A DNA stretch of 64,000 nucleotides, taken from contig OY720640.1 of the NCBI GenBank assembly GCA_963169105.1, positions 117,538,085 to 117,602,084 on the forward strand, written 5' to 3'. Under the pieces are notes generated by a model. That model worked only from the letters and a program-made list of their open reading frames with translations. It made no database searches and was not told where the DNA came from. How positions within the stretch are numbered: the stretch's first letter is position 1; each line of letters opens with the position of its first letter. This stretch comes from Ceriagrion tenellum. Its lineage: Eukaryota; Arthropoda; Insecta; Odonata; Coenagrionidae. The translations under genes and the position numbers were made by a program. Below are positions 43,191 through 54,246 of this stretch, piece by piece.

Positions 43191-44876
43191 GCTGACGGCG
43201 GTGAGATGACACGGTCGATCTACGCCCTATGCGCGGGAAAGCATTGATGAAATGGAACGAAACAAAGGTTTTCCTCCCTGCAGCTGGCGAGGGAAAAAAT
43301 TCATGGAGGAAAAACTTCAAACTATGAGGGGTTTTTCAATGCGGAGAGGGCCTAGTCGTCCGTTCCCTTGATATGCGTGTGAGAAATAAAGGGGAATGGC
43401 CGGTTTAAATCACTCGTCGACAAAAAATGCAGGTAGAGGCCAAAAGGCTAGTCTTCGTCTTCATCACCGCTCTTCGTTTTGTTCCTTTTAAATGTTTTAT
43501 TTCATACGCGTGTGAACTAACATTTCAAATTTTGAAGAGTGGACGTATTTAAACTATCTGAAACTCCTCGTGGTTTCGCAGTGACTATGGTTACTTACAT
43601 AGGGTGATGGATTCTGTGGTTATTTACTTAGTTTTCAAGCGACGTGATTCCATTTCTATATATAATCCGGTTCATTCAGTTACTTTGACTGGAAAGGTGT
43701 CATGAAACTTCGCGAAGCTAATTATTGGAAGTGCTTTTTATGTTTATTCAATTTTGTGTGTTACACAGATACAAGCGTTTGACGTTGAAATTGCTCCAAA
43801 AGGACAGGTCCTCAAAGGGAAAATTCCAATGCCATTAAGACGATTCGATATTTAAGTAAAGAATTTGAATTTTTTTAGATATCCGGTATCATAAAACTAT
43901 CCTTCGTATTCAAATCAATGCAACTTTGCATCTTGGAGTTTTAAGTTGATGATTTTCCCCAAATAGCTATACAGCTCTCTCTTAGAAGCAGTATTTACTT
44001 CAAGTGAGGCTTGAAATAACGCATGGCCTATTATTCTACAGTTAAACGTAATTAATCCTCCATCCACTCAATCATGGAATTCAGTCTTTACGAAAATTTG
44101 TTTTCCTGTAGAAATTACCAGCGATTAATTCACTAGCTGCCGGACAGGGACTTCATATCGTCACGCAATGTTAAGACTAAGAAGAGGGAATGTGGTTAAC
44201 TGCTAACTCATGCAGCTCCTACATGAAGGTGACGGTCCTACTACACCAATGCCCTACAGTCGCTGGGGCGTTGCCGTCGGATATAGAGTTGACACCTTCA
44301 TAGTTATAAAGCGAGTGTAGACTATCTGCACAAGTTCCTCGTACGTGAAATCATAAGAGGATTTAAGGTCACTATGGTTGTTACAAATTTAAAAAATTGC
44401 TATCTTGAAAAAGTTAATCATGCGCATCATGCACAGAGTAATGAGCCTACTTATCCGCACTCTTGCATAAAATCACCCATCTTGCAATATACTTCTCCCA
44501 TGAATCCTCATTATTCGATATGAAAGGTTCGATTTGGCCTACAGTAGCCGTGTGCAAGTAAGTTTGTCGTCATTTGGAAGACATGCACGTATTAATACAC
44601 TGAGACCTATTTGTAATCGTAATTTGGCCTAAACTGAATAAAGTAAATTTTTATTTGGCAGCAAATTCGATTAGAAACGCGGCCCACCGAGAAGTAATAT
44701 AACATCAATATTGTTTTAACATAATCGAACAAGTTTAACAGTTTACATTAGAACATACAAAGGGAATTAATAAACAAGACCATAGTACAGCAATTTAGAG
44801 AATATAATATTACTTGTGTGTTTCTTTGCTCTAATATTAATTTATTCACACAACTTGATACCGCCGTTAATTGCAG
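43191..44876. other. intergenic or intronic, no gene recognised
   Basis: AT-rich sequence without long frames. The last 330 bp (from about 44540) belong to the duplicated unit that carries exon E: words such as CATTTGGAAGACATGCACG and TATTAATACACTGAGACC recur at 45130-45190 with small changes. Confidence 0.4.
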
Positions 44877-45002
44877 GCCACTCTCGAGGCGAGAAAATTG
44901 GCCAGAGAGAGGAAAGCGAGAGATGCAGTCCTAAATAACCAAATCAGTCAAGAAAGTGTGAGGATAAGCCGCCAAGACAGTCAGAGTTATTGCAATACAA
45001 GG
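44877..45002 (+). CDS. exon-like unit E of the phase-0 exon array
   Basis: 126 nt starting after TTAATTGCAG: ATLEARKLARERKARDAVL, NNQISQES, SRQDSQSY. It is a close duplicate of unit A. The donor has changed from ATG|GTAAGC to AGG|GTTATT, keeping GT but losing much of the consensus, so this unit may no longer be spliced. A partial further unit follows at about 45108-45210 and is cut by the solo LTR. Confidence 0.38.
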
Positions 45003-45210
45003 GTTATTGAGGAAATCTTGTAATAAATTGGTTAATATTTCATATTTGTCCTCGTCCACAAGTGTCTTCGACTTATTACTTATGTTATACTTACATTGTA
45101 CTTATAATGGCCGCGTGCCAGTTTGGTGCCATTTGGTAGACATACACGGATTAAGACACTGAGATATATCGATCGTAAATAGTATTTAGCCCTAAATTAT
45201 ATATATATAT

Positions 45211-46444
45211 TGTGACGGATCGGCCGTCCCAGTCCTGGCCTCCACGTCCCAGTCATCACCCCTACCCACCCCCTTTTTTTCCTTCCCTTCCCCCAACCGA
45301 GGAGTGCAAGGAATTATGAGTGTGCGAGTGAATGACTGTGTGTGTGTTGACTGAAGGTCAGTGTCGGTGACGAGTCCCTAGGTGTATTCCCCCTCATTTT
45401 AGTTTTGTAAGTGTGTGTGCCCCGACACCCCCTCTTGCCATCGAGGGCTATATAAGCGTGTGCAAGTGGAATCACAAGGAGCATTATGATCGCATTGATT
45501 CACTTCATTATGGCCAGTATTCTTATGCTGCTTACGACGATCAGAATCAGATTTTTTCTTCGTGGACACTGATTGTGCAGACGAGCGAAAGTGAGGTTGT
45601 GAATGAGAGAAGGATAAGACGTACGTGAGGGAAGCCAAGCCGGGCGATATACTCCGGAATCCAGAAGTTGCTGCCGTGGAGGTTCCACGGGCGGCCAGGC
45701 TGCATACATTGCCGTCTCCACGAAATAGAGAGACCGCAGCAGATAGCAGAGCCTGCGTCCAGCCCGGACCCCGGCACCCAGGAGCGGAGTCATCCGGTGG
45801 TCATCCAGGTCACGTAAAGTTGTTACCCTGACCCCAGTGATACCACCCCACGTGCCCAAGTATTTGTCCCCGTACGTAGTTCCTCGCCATTGCTACGGCA
45901 ACCTACGCTAGTCGCCGACGCATCAATGATTAACGTAATGTGTATTAGGGAGGGACTTATATCACTTCCCAGAAATCAAATTATTGCAATAATCAAAGTA
46001 AGTCCGCTTAACGGCACGAATTTGTTTGTTTAAATCTTTTTTTTGTATTGTTTAGTGATAAGGTTAAATGCCAATTGCATGAATCATTTCATCTCTTCAT
46101 TACTAACCCCATCACTTTTCATTCCCATCCGGTTTAGCAGTTCATGTACATTGTGTTTTTTGAAATCTCAAATATATTTGTGAATGTTGTCTGAAAGATC
46201 CTTGCATTCCTTTGGTTGTCTCCACGAAGTCCTTTTTTCCAAACCCCAACTGCGCCGAGTCGTCACAGGCTTTCCTTCACTACGAGATAAATTACAAACG
46301 GGAATCCCCCGCATTTATTGCAATTTTAAAAATAAATCTTTCGGTAAACCGTCCTCGCTGGCAACACGGGAAGAAGAGGGAGGTTTACCGTTTATGGGTG
46401 GTTTTCGCGGTCTACATCCGGGCGAACGACGGTGAACCATTACA
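45211..46444. mobile_element. probable solo LTR, gypsy-type, in an (AT)n tract
   Basis: A 1234-bp block starting TGTGACGGATCGG and ending GGTGAACCATTACA, so TG...CA, with (AT)n directly on both sides (a 4-bp ATAT duplication would be invisible). Inside is a TATA box with GC-rich surround (GAGGGCTATATAAGCGTG at about 45445). No coding sequence or second LTR is present. Read in the TATA direction the LTR is on the plus strand. The gypsy assignment is inferred from the TGTGACG start and AT target. Confidence 0.55.
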
Positions 46445-46475
<31 letters not shown>

Positions 46476-46610
46476 TTTGAGGTTTAATGTTTAATTCCTC
46501 ATTTAAATGATTTTTAATTATATACATATATATATTTTCTCTCCCTTATGGGGATGTTTATAGTAAATATATAGAATATTAGTTATAATATTTCTCATCG
46601 CTTCTCATTA
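46445..46610. repeat. (AT)n and AT-rich spacer
   Basis: An (AT)n run at 46445-46472 and TA-rich sequence up to the 3' end of the RLE-type element. No gene seen. Confidence 0.8.
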
Positions 46611-46654
46611 CAGGTTTGGAGATTTTTCTTTATTATACGATATATCGGCGATGA

Positions 46655-49178
46655 CTAGGCGCGGAACGGGGTAGCAGGTTCGTGGGGTGGTGATGGCGGT
46701 ATCCCGTCATCTTCGTATTGACGATGCCCGGTGACATGCTCGACGTAGCAGTCCCTCGACCAACGTATGACGTCTAAGGTAATGAGTCGCCGCATGATGG
46801 TGTATCGTCGTGGTAGGCCCAGGTCACTGAGAACGGTGTCATTCTTCGGGTCCCACGTTCCCAGGCTTCCCACGACGATTGAGGCGACTGTTGCCTCCTT
46901 CCCCTTCCGGCGTGGATCTTCAACCAGTGGCGCGTACTTCTCCTTGCGCTGTCTGGCCGCCAGCAGGGCTTCCTCCTGGTTCTCGAAGGTACCACTACGT
47001 CGAGCAGCCGTATCCTTCGCTGGTCCGAGGTGGTGACGACAAGGTCTGGTCGTAGGGTAGAGTCGACGCCGGGGACTTGTTGGTTGACTCAGACTTCCTC
47101 ATCTTCATGTCCCCGGCGTCCTCTTAGGGCGTTGGCCAGCCTGTCCTGGACCGCATTGTCTTTTCTGCCTCGTCCTCGAGTGGCGCGCACAGTGGTTCAG
47201 AACGTGCGGCAGGGTCTCTTCCGCGCGGCCGCATCGCCGGCACCGTTTGTCGCCTCCCGTTACCCAACGGCGATAGGCGTTGAGTGGGAGGAGATCCAGT
47301 CGGGCCCGGAAGATGAACCTCCAATCACAAAATCTGGTGTACCTCCCTCCAGCCAGGAAGTGATTGGAGGCCGCAGACCTCGAGAACACCCCAAGGACTT
47401 TCCCCTCATCGGGTTTGGCGGACAACCTTCTCAAGTATGTGCGGCGCACTGCGTTCTTCAGAGTAGCCGTCAGGATCCTTACGGCGCCCGGCGGGATCCT
47501 GACGAAGGGGGGTCGATCATCATATCCGTCCTCGGTGTCCCGTATGGAGATCTGCATCTCCCGGAGCTCTTCTGTCCACCTCCAACTCAGGCCGATGCGT
47601 CCGGCGATGCGGCGATATGTGGCACGGACCTGGGTGAAGAGGGAGCCGAAGTCGCCTCTCTCCCGCCCGAAGTCCACGCGGAGGCTACCGGAGAGATATT
47701 CTGCGACGTCTTCGGGGGTTGGCGGTCTCCTCGTCCTCCTCACCACCTCCCGCAGGCGGCCCGAAGCCAGGAGTCTGACGTTGGGGTCGCGGGAGTGCAG
47801 CGTCCTGAACCCGTGCGCCACCGTGAGGACGTCCACCTGGTCCTGTAGCGGAAGAAGACCCGCCCCTCCGTGCTGGTGCCTCAGGTACACCAGCTCTGTC
47901 GACGCCCTCTTCGGCAGGTGGAGCCACGTCTTGGCCAGGGTCTTCATCCGTCGGTCCAGGTCAGTCAAGTCCTTTTTCTTCAAGGCGCCAGCCCGGAGGA
48001 TGAACTCCAGGCGAGGGAGGAGAAAGGTGTTTGTGGCGGCTATCTTTTGCCATGGGGCAAGGAGGCTTTTGTTCAACTTGGCCAGATCCTCGACCATTTG
48101 TTGAATGGCTTCCCTGGGGGTCTGGTCCACTTTGAACCCGAAGGGGACCCCCAGGTACTTATATGCCTCACCCTCCCTCAACCCGGTGATATCCGCTCCC
48201 TGGATGGTATGTTGGGCGTTCAACGGGCTGGCGTTCCGTCAAGTTCATCGTCAATGTAGAGCACTTGCCTGGCTTGAACCTCAGACCTGCAGCCGTCGCC
48301 TCCGTGCCTGCCTCGTCCAGCAGGCGCTGCAGGTGCTCCGGGTCCTTCGCAATCAGCACCAGATCATCCGCGTATCCAAGGATGGAGATGTTACGTCCTT
48401 GGATACATATTCCCGACCTCCCCGCTTCGCCAGCGACCGCCCGTATCACCGGTTCCATTCTGAGGTTGAATATTACCGCTGATAACGGGCAGCCCTGTTT
48501 GACACCGACGCGGATGTTGATGGTGTCGGTGTCGCCGGTGGCGGTCTCCAGGATGTCCTCGGGGGGTCCATCTTCTTCAAGGTGGTGCTGATGTTCGAGT
48601 GTGGTAGGGACCCGAAGGCGTTTCTTAGGTCCAGCCAGGCAATGCTGATTCTTGTCCGTCGCCGGCGGCTTCCGTCGACCGCTGCCTGCAGGGTAAAGTT
48701 GTGTTCGTGGCACCCCTCGAACTCCCGGAAGCCCTTTTGTGCCGGGTGCATCCTCCGCCCAATGATCGCCCATTGGAGCAGGCGATCAGCGAGCACCCCG
48801 GCTTGCAGCTTGGCTATGGTGTTACCAAGTGCGATGGGTCTCTAGGTGCCGATGTCCTGGCGGTCCCCCCCCTTGTGGAGGAGGACTGTCCGAGAGGTCT
48901 TCCACGAGCTTGGTGTCTTCTTTTCCCTCAGGCAGCGGTCAAATATGGCCGCCAGCACTGTCCCTCGACGATCGGCCGCTCTCAGGTCCCCGTACGTCCC
49001 GGGGCCGTGTTTTTCATCCTCCCCAGGCGGGCGAATACCTCCCGCGCAGTAACCCTGGCCATGAGTCTTTTACGCTCGGCTTCCTTCGTCGCCTGATACG
49101 CCGAGCGTGAGCCGTCGTCCCGGTGTCTACTGCGACATCCTCGTGCACTTTACGGAAGTGCTCTTCCACTTCCCGGTC
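46655..49178 (-). pseudogene. RLE-type (R2/NeSL-like) non-LTR element, 5'-truncated ORF with RT and endonuclease
   Basis: Read right to left: the shared block VEEHFRKVHEDVAVD, RT fingers (KKTPSSWKTSRTVLLHKGGD, RPIALGNTIAKLQAGVLADR, AQKGFREFEGC), motif A region ISIAWLDLRNAF, motif B VKQGCPLSAVIFNLRMEPV, and motif C YADDLVLIAKD near 48365. A long thumb/linker follows in frame 48223-47105, then CRRCGRAEETLPHVLNHC, the C-x2-C-x8-H-x4-C motif of R2-type elements. A restriction-like endonuclease comes last (RPDLVVTTSD, LLDVVV, then FENQEEALLAARQRKEKY and GSLGTWDPKND near 46.85-47.05 kb). Several frameshifts and a stop within RT make it inactive. Upstream of 49178 the homology to the 2.4-kb relative ends, so the copy is 5'-truncated. 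Confidence 0.8.
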
Positions 49179-49704
49179 AAGGCGGATTATTTTTTCTCTG
49201 TGGAAATTCGCACGGACTCCGTTAATGCTAATTAAGTCAATTTTACTCATTGGCAGAAATGTGGTGAAGAATCAATAATTTATTTTCCTTTCTATTTTTA
49301 CGATTTCTCTGTTATTCCTCAAACAAGCCTTGATGACCTTTTTCTTTAATATTACATATAAATTTGCACAAATATCACTTACTGTGAACGATTTATTGTT
49401 TTTTAAAATATTTCCGAATAAACATGTTTTCACCAAAATTTCATTTATTTATCACTTTTTTGTGACGAAATCCACTGTTTTATTCACTGTAATTCAGGAA
49501 TTTTATTCACCATTTTTCACCAGTTCTACCTTTACAGTGTGTATATATATTTAGGGAATTTGCCCATGTCAACCAAATATATCTACCTATACATACAATA
49601 ATAGATATCAATCTTATAATATAATGAACTCCACGGATCTCCATCAAAAATATGTAAGAACAACCAACTCCACCTATAGCCCTTCTCATATGGGCCTTGT
49701 ATAA
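49179..49704. other. spacer, no gene recognised
   Basis: AT-rich sequence without recognisable domains. The last part, near 49.5-49.7 kb, may belong to the retroelement end that follows. Confidence 0.35.
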
Positions 49705-49962
49705 TACAACAATCTTCCTCAGGATGTCAAAAACTTAAATATTTTGGCTCAACTTAAACATATACTTCAAGACTATTTACAGAGTAACTTATTCTATTCT
49801 GTGGATGAATTTTTTATTCTTTGTCTTACGTTGCTTTGTATTGATGGTTTAATATTTGTATTGTATTTTTCATTGACGTGTCCTATATTTGTGCATAACA
49901 ACTGCTGGATAAATAAAACTTCTTATTCTTATCACTTACTGTTATGTATGCACTTATGGTAA
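49705..49962 (+). pseudogene. C-terminal end of a non-LTR RT ORF
   Basis: The open piece YNNLPQDVKNLNILAQLK, then YLQSNLFYSVDEFF, fits the conserved C-terminal tail of many CR1- or Jockey-related ORF2 proteins (YN.LP..I......FK..LK.YL.....YS..EFF). It continues 36 hydrophobic codons to a stop at 49962. Nothing recognisable lies upstream, as expected for a strongly 5'-truncated insertion. Confidence 0.42.
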
Positions 49963-50261
49963 AGCAAAGAATACAGGTGATTGTCGGAGCCCGGTCATGC
50001 CTACCACCGCTCTCCTAGCTTCCCCTCTCTTCCCAAGCAATCGTACCCCTCAACTGCTCCCAGTTGATCGGACCAGTCTCCTTCCGTACCTGGGCATGAA
50101 AGGTTGAGGCCAATGATGACTTCTCGACTCGACTAAATGATTTCATTTCTAAGAGTTGTCTCCAAAGTAAGAACCTAACAGTGAATACGAGAAACGGAAG
50201 CGTGTTTAAAAAGTGGCACATAATTTAGCTAGATTCCGTCGTAATGCTTAGTAAGGCACGC
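49963..50261. other. spacer left of the hAT element
   Basis: No gene or repeat recognised. The 8-bp hAT duplication starts at 50262. Confidence 0.35.
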
Positions 50262-50634
50262 ATCAGCAACAGTGGCGTAGCCAGGTTTTGGGTCTAGGGA
50301 GGGGCAGAAAATTTTTAGGGGGCACCAACTCAAATTAACCAGTTTACAAATTTTACAAATTTTGGTGATGTATAGGCGGATGGGTTTGCACAAAATATAA
50401 AACTTGACGTTATATACGCATTTATTTTTTTAGCTCTTGTTACGATGCTGTAGTCCGTGTAGCTAATTCTCACTGGTCAATACAGCTCTTAGAATTGACT
50501 GGACATTCAACTAGAACTGTGTTCATAACATAACGTACACTAAATGAAAAATGGTGTACTTTGGAAATGTCGATTTTTGAGTAAATTATTAGATAATTAA
50601 ACTTCATTTTTTTAATCTCACCAACAATAATCTG

Positions 50635-50853
50635 CTATGCGTCATTAACCAAGGCTTGAATGATGTCATTTTGTATAGACGGGCTTAAGTAAGTTTCATT
50701 GTGTTTTGAGCTCTCAAGATGGTTAGCCATTGTATCGTACTTCGCAAAAACTCTCACAAGCTCTAAAAAATATCCCTCGTTACTCTTGACGTTTTGTCGT
50801 AAACCAAATTCTCGATGGCCACGTAAAGGTAAACCTTGTTTCGAGAGATACAT
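50635..50853 (-). pseudogene. hAT transposase fragment, DUF4371-like
   Basis: A 72-codon piece with QGLPLRGHREFGLRQNVKSN, GYFLELVRVFAKYD and YLSPSIQNDIIQALV, in the order and spacing of the DUF4371 region of ZMYM-type hAT transposases (LPFRGH.E......GNF.EL...LA.YD ... Y.SP.IQNEII). The C-terminal catalytic and dimerisation regions are absent. A further minus frame at 51247-51005 may be the upstream zinc-finger part, but that is uncertain. Confidence 0.65.
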
Positions 50854-51436
50854 AATACCAATTAATCGTCTCTATTTCTGTTTTTTGGAATCATTTCATT
50901 TTGGGCTTGATTAGGCTTTACCTCGATTGTGCAATGTTTTCTGTACCTTGTAATTAAAAATATATTTTCGGATTGGCGATGGCCTTGGGTTACTTCATGC
51001 CATTCTATTTTCTCTGCCTATTTGTTAAAATTCGAGACACCCATGTTTGGATCTGACCAATTATCATTTTTCCTGACTTGTTTATCTTCAAACAGTCAAC
51101 ATGAGAAACATGACATGATGTTACCCATGGGCGAATAAACCAACCAGTATCTAATGACTTCTTCAGCCGATGGAAGTTTCTTTTTATACCACTCCTTGTA
51201 GAATCGCCTATGACTGTCTTTGCAGTCAAAAGAATCGAAAATGTCACTAAGCCCAGGTTGATTAGTAGTATTTGGGTGAATAGGGTGCTTCGACGACTGA
51301 GGTCATTCGCACCACGTCAGCCTAAAATCACCAAGTCAAGTTATTTAAATAAATAGTTAAATATATAAATAAATAAATAAAAGCGACGCAGCTCACATTA
51401 AAATGGGCGTGAGATAAAACACCACATAATGGTTGG

Positions 51437-52923
51437 TCACAAACAGTTAAAAAGCCCAGACTCTTTTAAAAATAACATTATCCGACTGACACAGTCAGGA
51501 TCGTCTCCTAGGACGTGTCCTAGGTCTCCCCTGATGTTCAACCGGATGCGCAGAGCACGGTATCTATCACACACCGTCAGAAGGTGTCTCACAGTTAAGG
51601 GAGAGTCGCAATCCTCACAGTAGGGAGGGATCTTCTCTTCGGTGAAGAGGTAAGAGTGATTGAGGGCACAGTGCCCTATCCTCAACCATGTGATTGCGAC
51701 CTCTTCCCTGCGAGTCCTCCCGACTGATGTGGGCCACACTGATACTACCGGCTTTATGGTGCGCAACTTATACTCCGTAAGGGAATGCCAGCTTTCCTTC
51801 CACTGTCCAAAGGCTACGTTTCTCAGCGTAGCCTTTAAGTCTTGGTACGGTACCAACACTGACGAAATGTGTTCGTCTTGAAGAGCCTTCTTCGCTGCCG
51901 AGTCGGCCATCTCGTTACCGGCTATTCCCACGTGTCCAGGTACCCACAGAAAACGGATAACGATTCCCTTCTTAGAAAGGGATAAAAGATGGTTCTGAAT
52001 CTCCTGGACAAGTGGGTGCATCGGGGAATAACCGGAAATGACCTGCAGCGCACTCATAGAGTCACTACAGACCATGTATGCGCCACAATTGCCCCTAATA
52101 CCACCAAGAGCCATCTTTATGGCGAAAAGCTCCGCCGCGTAGATGCTGCACAGCGGGCTTAGCTTCACCCCGATGACTCCATGGTGGGACGAGACCACCA
52201 CGCATGCGCATGCCAACTCGGATTTCGAACCATCCGTAAACACGGGAGTGAAATCGGAGTGGCGGCACAGCTCTTCCCTAAAAAGTTGTTGGTACTCCAT
52301 AGGCGTCGTGGAACCTTTCTGGCCAGTTCGTAGGGTAAAACTACACTTCGGAAAGGGCACTCGCCATGGTGGGTGACCGGAATATCCATGGCCGTACACT
52401 TATGGAAGTCTCACATCTGTTCCTTCCATAAAATTTTTAAAACGGACGCTCAGGGGTCTGGTGGCCCTTGTCCGCCTGTTCAAAATGTTTAAAAACCTGG
52501 GATTAAAAATTACGTTGAAACACGGGTGAGTCCTCATAGATAAAATTTTTGCCACGTAGTTAGCCATTAGGATGTTCCTCCGGATATTCAGCGGGGGCTC
52601 TCCGGCATCCGAGTATACGCTTAAGACGGGAGACGTCCTGAACGCTCCGGTCGCCAAACGTAACCCCGCGTTGTGAACGTTGCCAGCGGTTTCAGGTAGC
52701 TTTTGCGGCCCGAGGAGTAAACGAAACATCCATAGTCCAACTTGGAACGCACCATTGCCCTGTAAAATGAAAGCATGGTGGTCCTGTCGGCCCCCATGTA
52801 GTGTGCGATAAAACACGTAAAATATTTAAAACGTAAAAACATTTTTCTTTAAGGACCCGGATGTGTTCCTTCCAATTAAGCTTGGAATCGAACACCATCC
52901 CGAGAAAACGAACAGAATCAGCG
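51437..52923 (-). pseudogene. ORF2 of I-like copy 5, RT thumb to RNase H (part after the mariner)
   Basis: After the mariner the coding continues with SVRFLGMVFDSKLNWKEHI, then breaks near 52800 and 52690. The frame 52816-52400 holds HNAGLRLATGAFRTSPVLSV and LSMRTHPCFNVIFNPRFL. After another break near 52400, frame 52399-51437 holds RNase H (FTDGSKSELACA, YAAELFAIKMA, CSDSMSAL, PGHVGIAGNEMAD) and CEDCDSPLTVRHLLTVC. It ends at a natural stop after SGLFNCL. The C-terminal codon that is a stop in copies 3 and 4 is sense here (CDRYRAL). Confidence 0.9.
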
Positions 52924-52925
52924 TA

Positions 52926-54244
52926 CGAGGGGGGACCCAAAAGTAACGGGAATAATGCGGTGGGGGGCGGAGGAGTGAGGGATAGGGTTCTCCAGTAGAG
53001 GGTTCTAAGCAATGACTTTTCCTGAGTCAGTGTGCGTAGCCTGGTTACTCTGAGTGCATCCGCTCGTCTGTGGTTTTTTTTCAGTTAACAAACTTTTTCT
53101 GTTGTAGCGAAAACGTGTAATGGCTGACTGCCGGGAGCAACGCGCCGCTGTGAAGTTTTGTTTTCTGTTGGGGAAATCTCCCTCAGAAACTCTTGTGATG
53201 CTTAAAACAGCTTATGGGGATAGTGCCCTAAGTAAAACACGTGTCTACGACCGTTTTTGCGTTTCAAGAATGGAGAGATGTCGATTGAAGACCAACCTCG
53301 TTCTGGGCGCCCGTCAACTTCAAGAACGGACGACAATGTTGCAAAAATCAACACCCTTGTGCGTGAAGACCGTCGCCGTACCATTGATGAACTTTGTGAG
53401 ATGTCTGGAGTGTCATGGAGTTCAATTCAGAGGATTTTATCCGAAGATTTACACATGAGAAGGGTTGCCGCCAAACTTGTCCCTCGTCTTCTCACTGACG
53501 ACCAAAGGGAGCGTCGACTTCAGGCCTCTCTTGAGCTGCAAGATCAGTTGAAAGATGACCCAGATTTTTTTATAAGGTCATAACTGGTGATGAATCGTGG
53601 TGCTATGAATACGACCCAGAAACAAAGCAGCAATCAAGCCAATGGAAGACAGCTGACTCTCCCCGTCCAAAAAAAGCACGCCAAGTGAAGTCGAACATCA
53701 AGACAATGCTCATTTGTTTCTTCGATTGCAGAGGTGTTGTGCACGCGGAATTTGTTCCTCCGGGCCAGACGGTCAACCAGCAATTCTACCTAGAGGTTTT
53801 GAGGAGGTTAAGGGAGAACATTTGGAAGAAAAGGGCGGGTCTTTGGCGCACAGGTGATTGGTTCTTCCACCACGACAACACACCTGCCCACAACGCACTG
53901 TCTGTGAAGCAGTTTTTGACAAAAAACGGCATGACACCAATTGTTCATCCCCCCTATTCACCGGACCTTGCCCCCTGCGACTTCTTTTTATTTCCTAGAC
54001 TCAAAAGGGACATGAAAGGAAAACGTTTTGGGACTGTAGAAGAGGTGAAACAAAAATCGCTGGAAGGCCTAAAGAGCATTAAAATAAGCGAATTTAAAAA
54101 CTGTTATGAACAATGGAAGAAACGATTAGATAAATGTGTTACAGTCAATGGGAATTACTTTGAAGGTGATCAAAATTTGGTGTTGAAATATTGATCAATA
54201 AAAAAGTTATATCGATATTCCCGTTATTTTTGGGTCCCCCCTCG
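52926..54244 (+). mobile_element. mariner DNA transposon
   Basis: The 28-bp inverted repeats at 52926-52953 and 54217-54244 (CGAGGGGGGACCCAAAA, one G/A difference, then TAACGGGAAT) are flanked by TA at 52924-52925 and 54245-54246. Removing the 1319 bp and one TA restores the copy 5 reading of LPYADSVRFLG exactly. Length and a single transposase gene are standard for mariner. Confidence 0.96.
53120..54194 (+). pseudogene. mariner transposase, two frameshifts
   Basis: The start MADCREQRAAVKFCFLLGKS gives the first helix-turn-helix. The frame shifts near 53257 and continues with GEMSIEDQPRSGRPS (the linker SGRPS motif) and the second helix-turn-helix. A second shift near 53578 precedes the catalytic core. 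There the acidic residues are present: TGDESW, HHDNTPAHNA and YSPDLAPCDFFLFP, the last two 34 residues apart, i.e. D,D34D of mariner. The C-terminus ends with a normal stop at 54192-54194. The catalytic residues are intact, but the protein cannot be made without recoding. Confidence 0.93.
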
Positions 54245-54246
54245 TA

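Noticed and set aside
47030..48845. Plus-strand ORFs up to 272 codons
   Set aside because: Antisense shadows of the RLE-type RT/endonuclease frame, which has clear RT motifs on minus.
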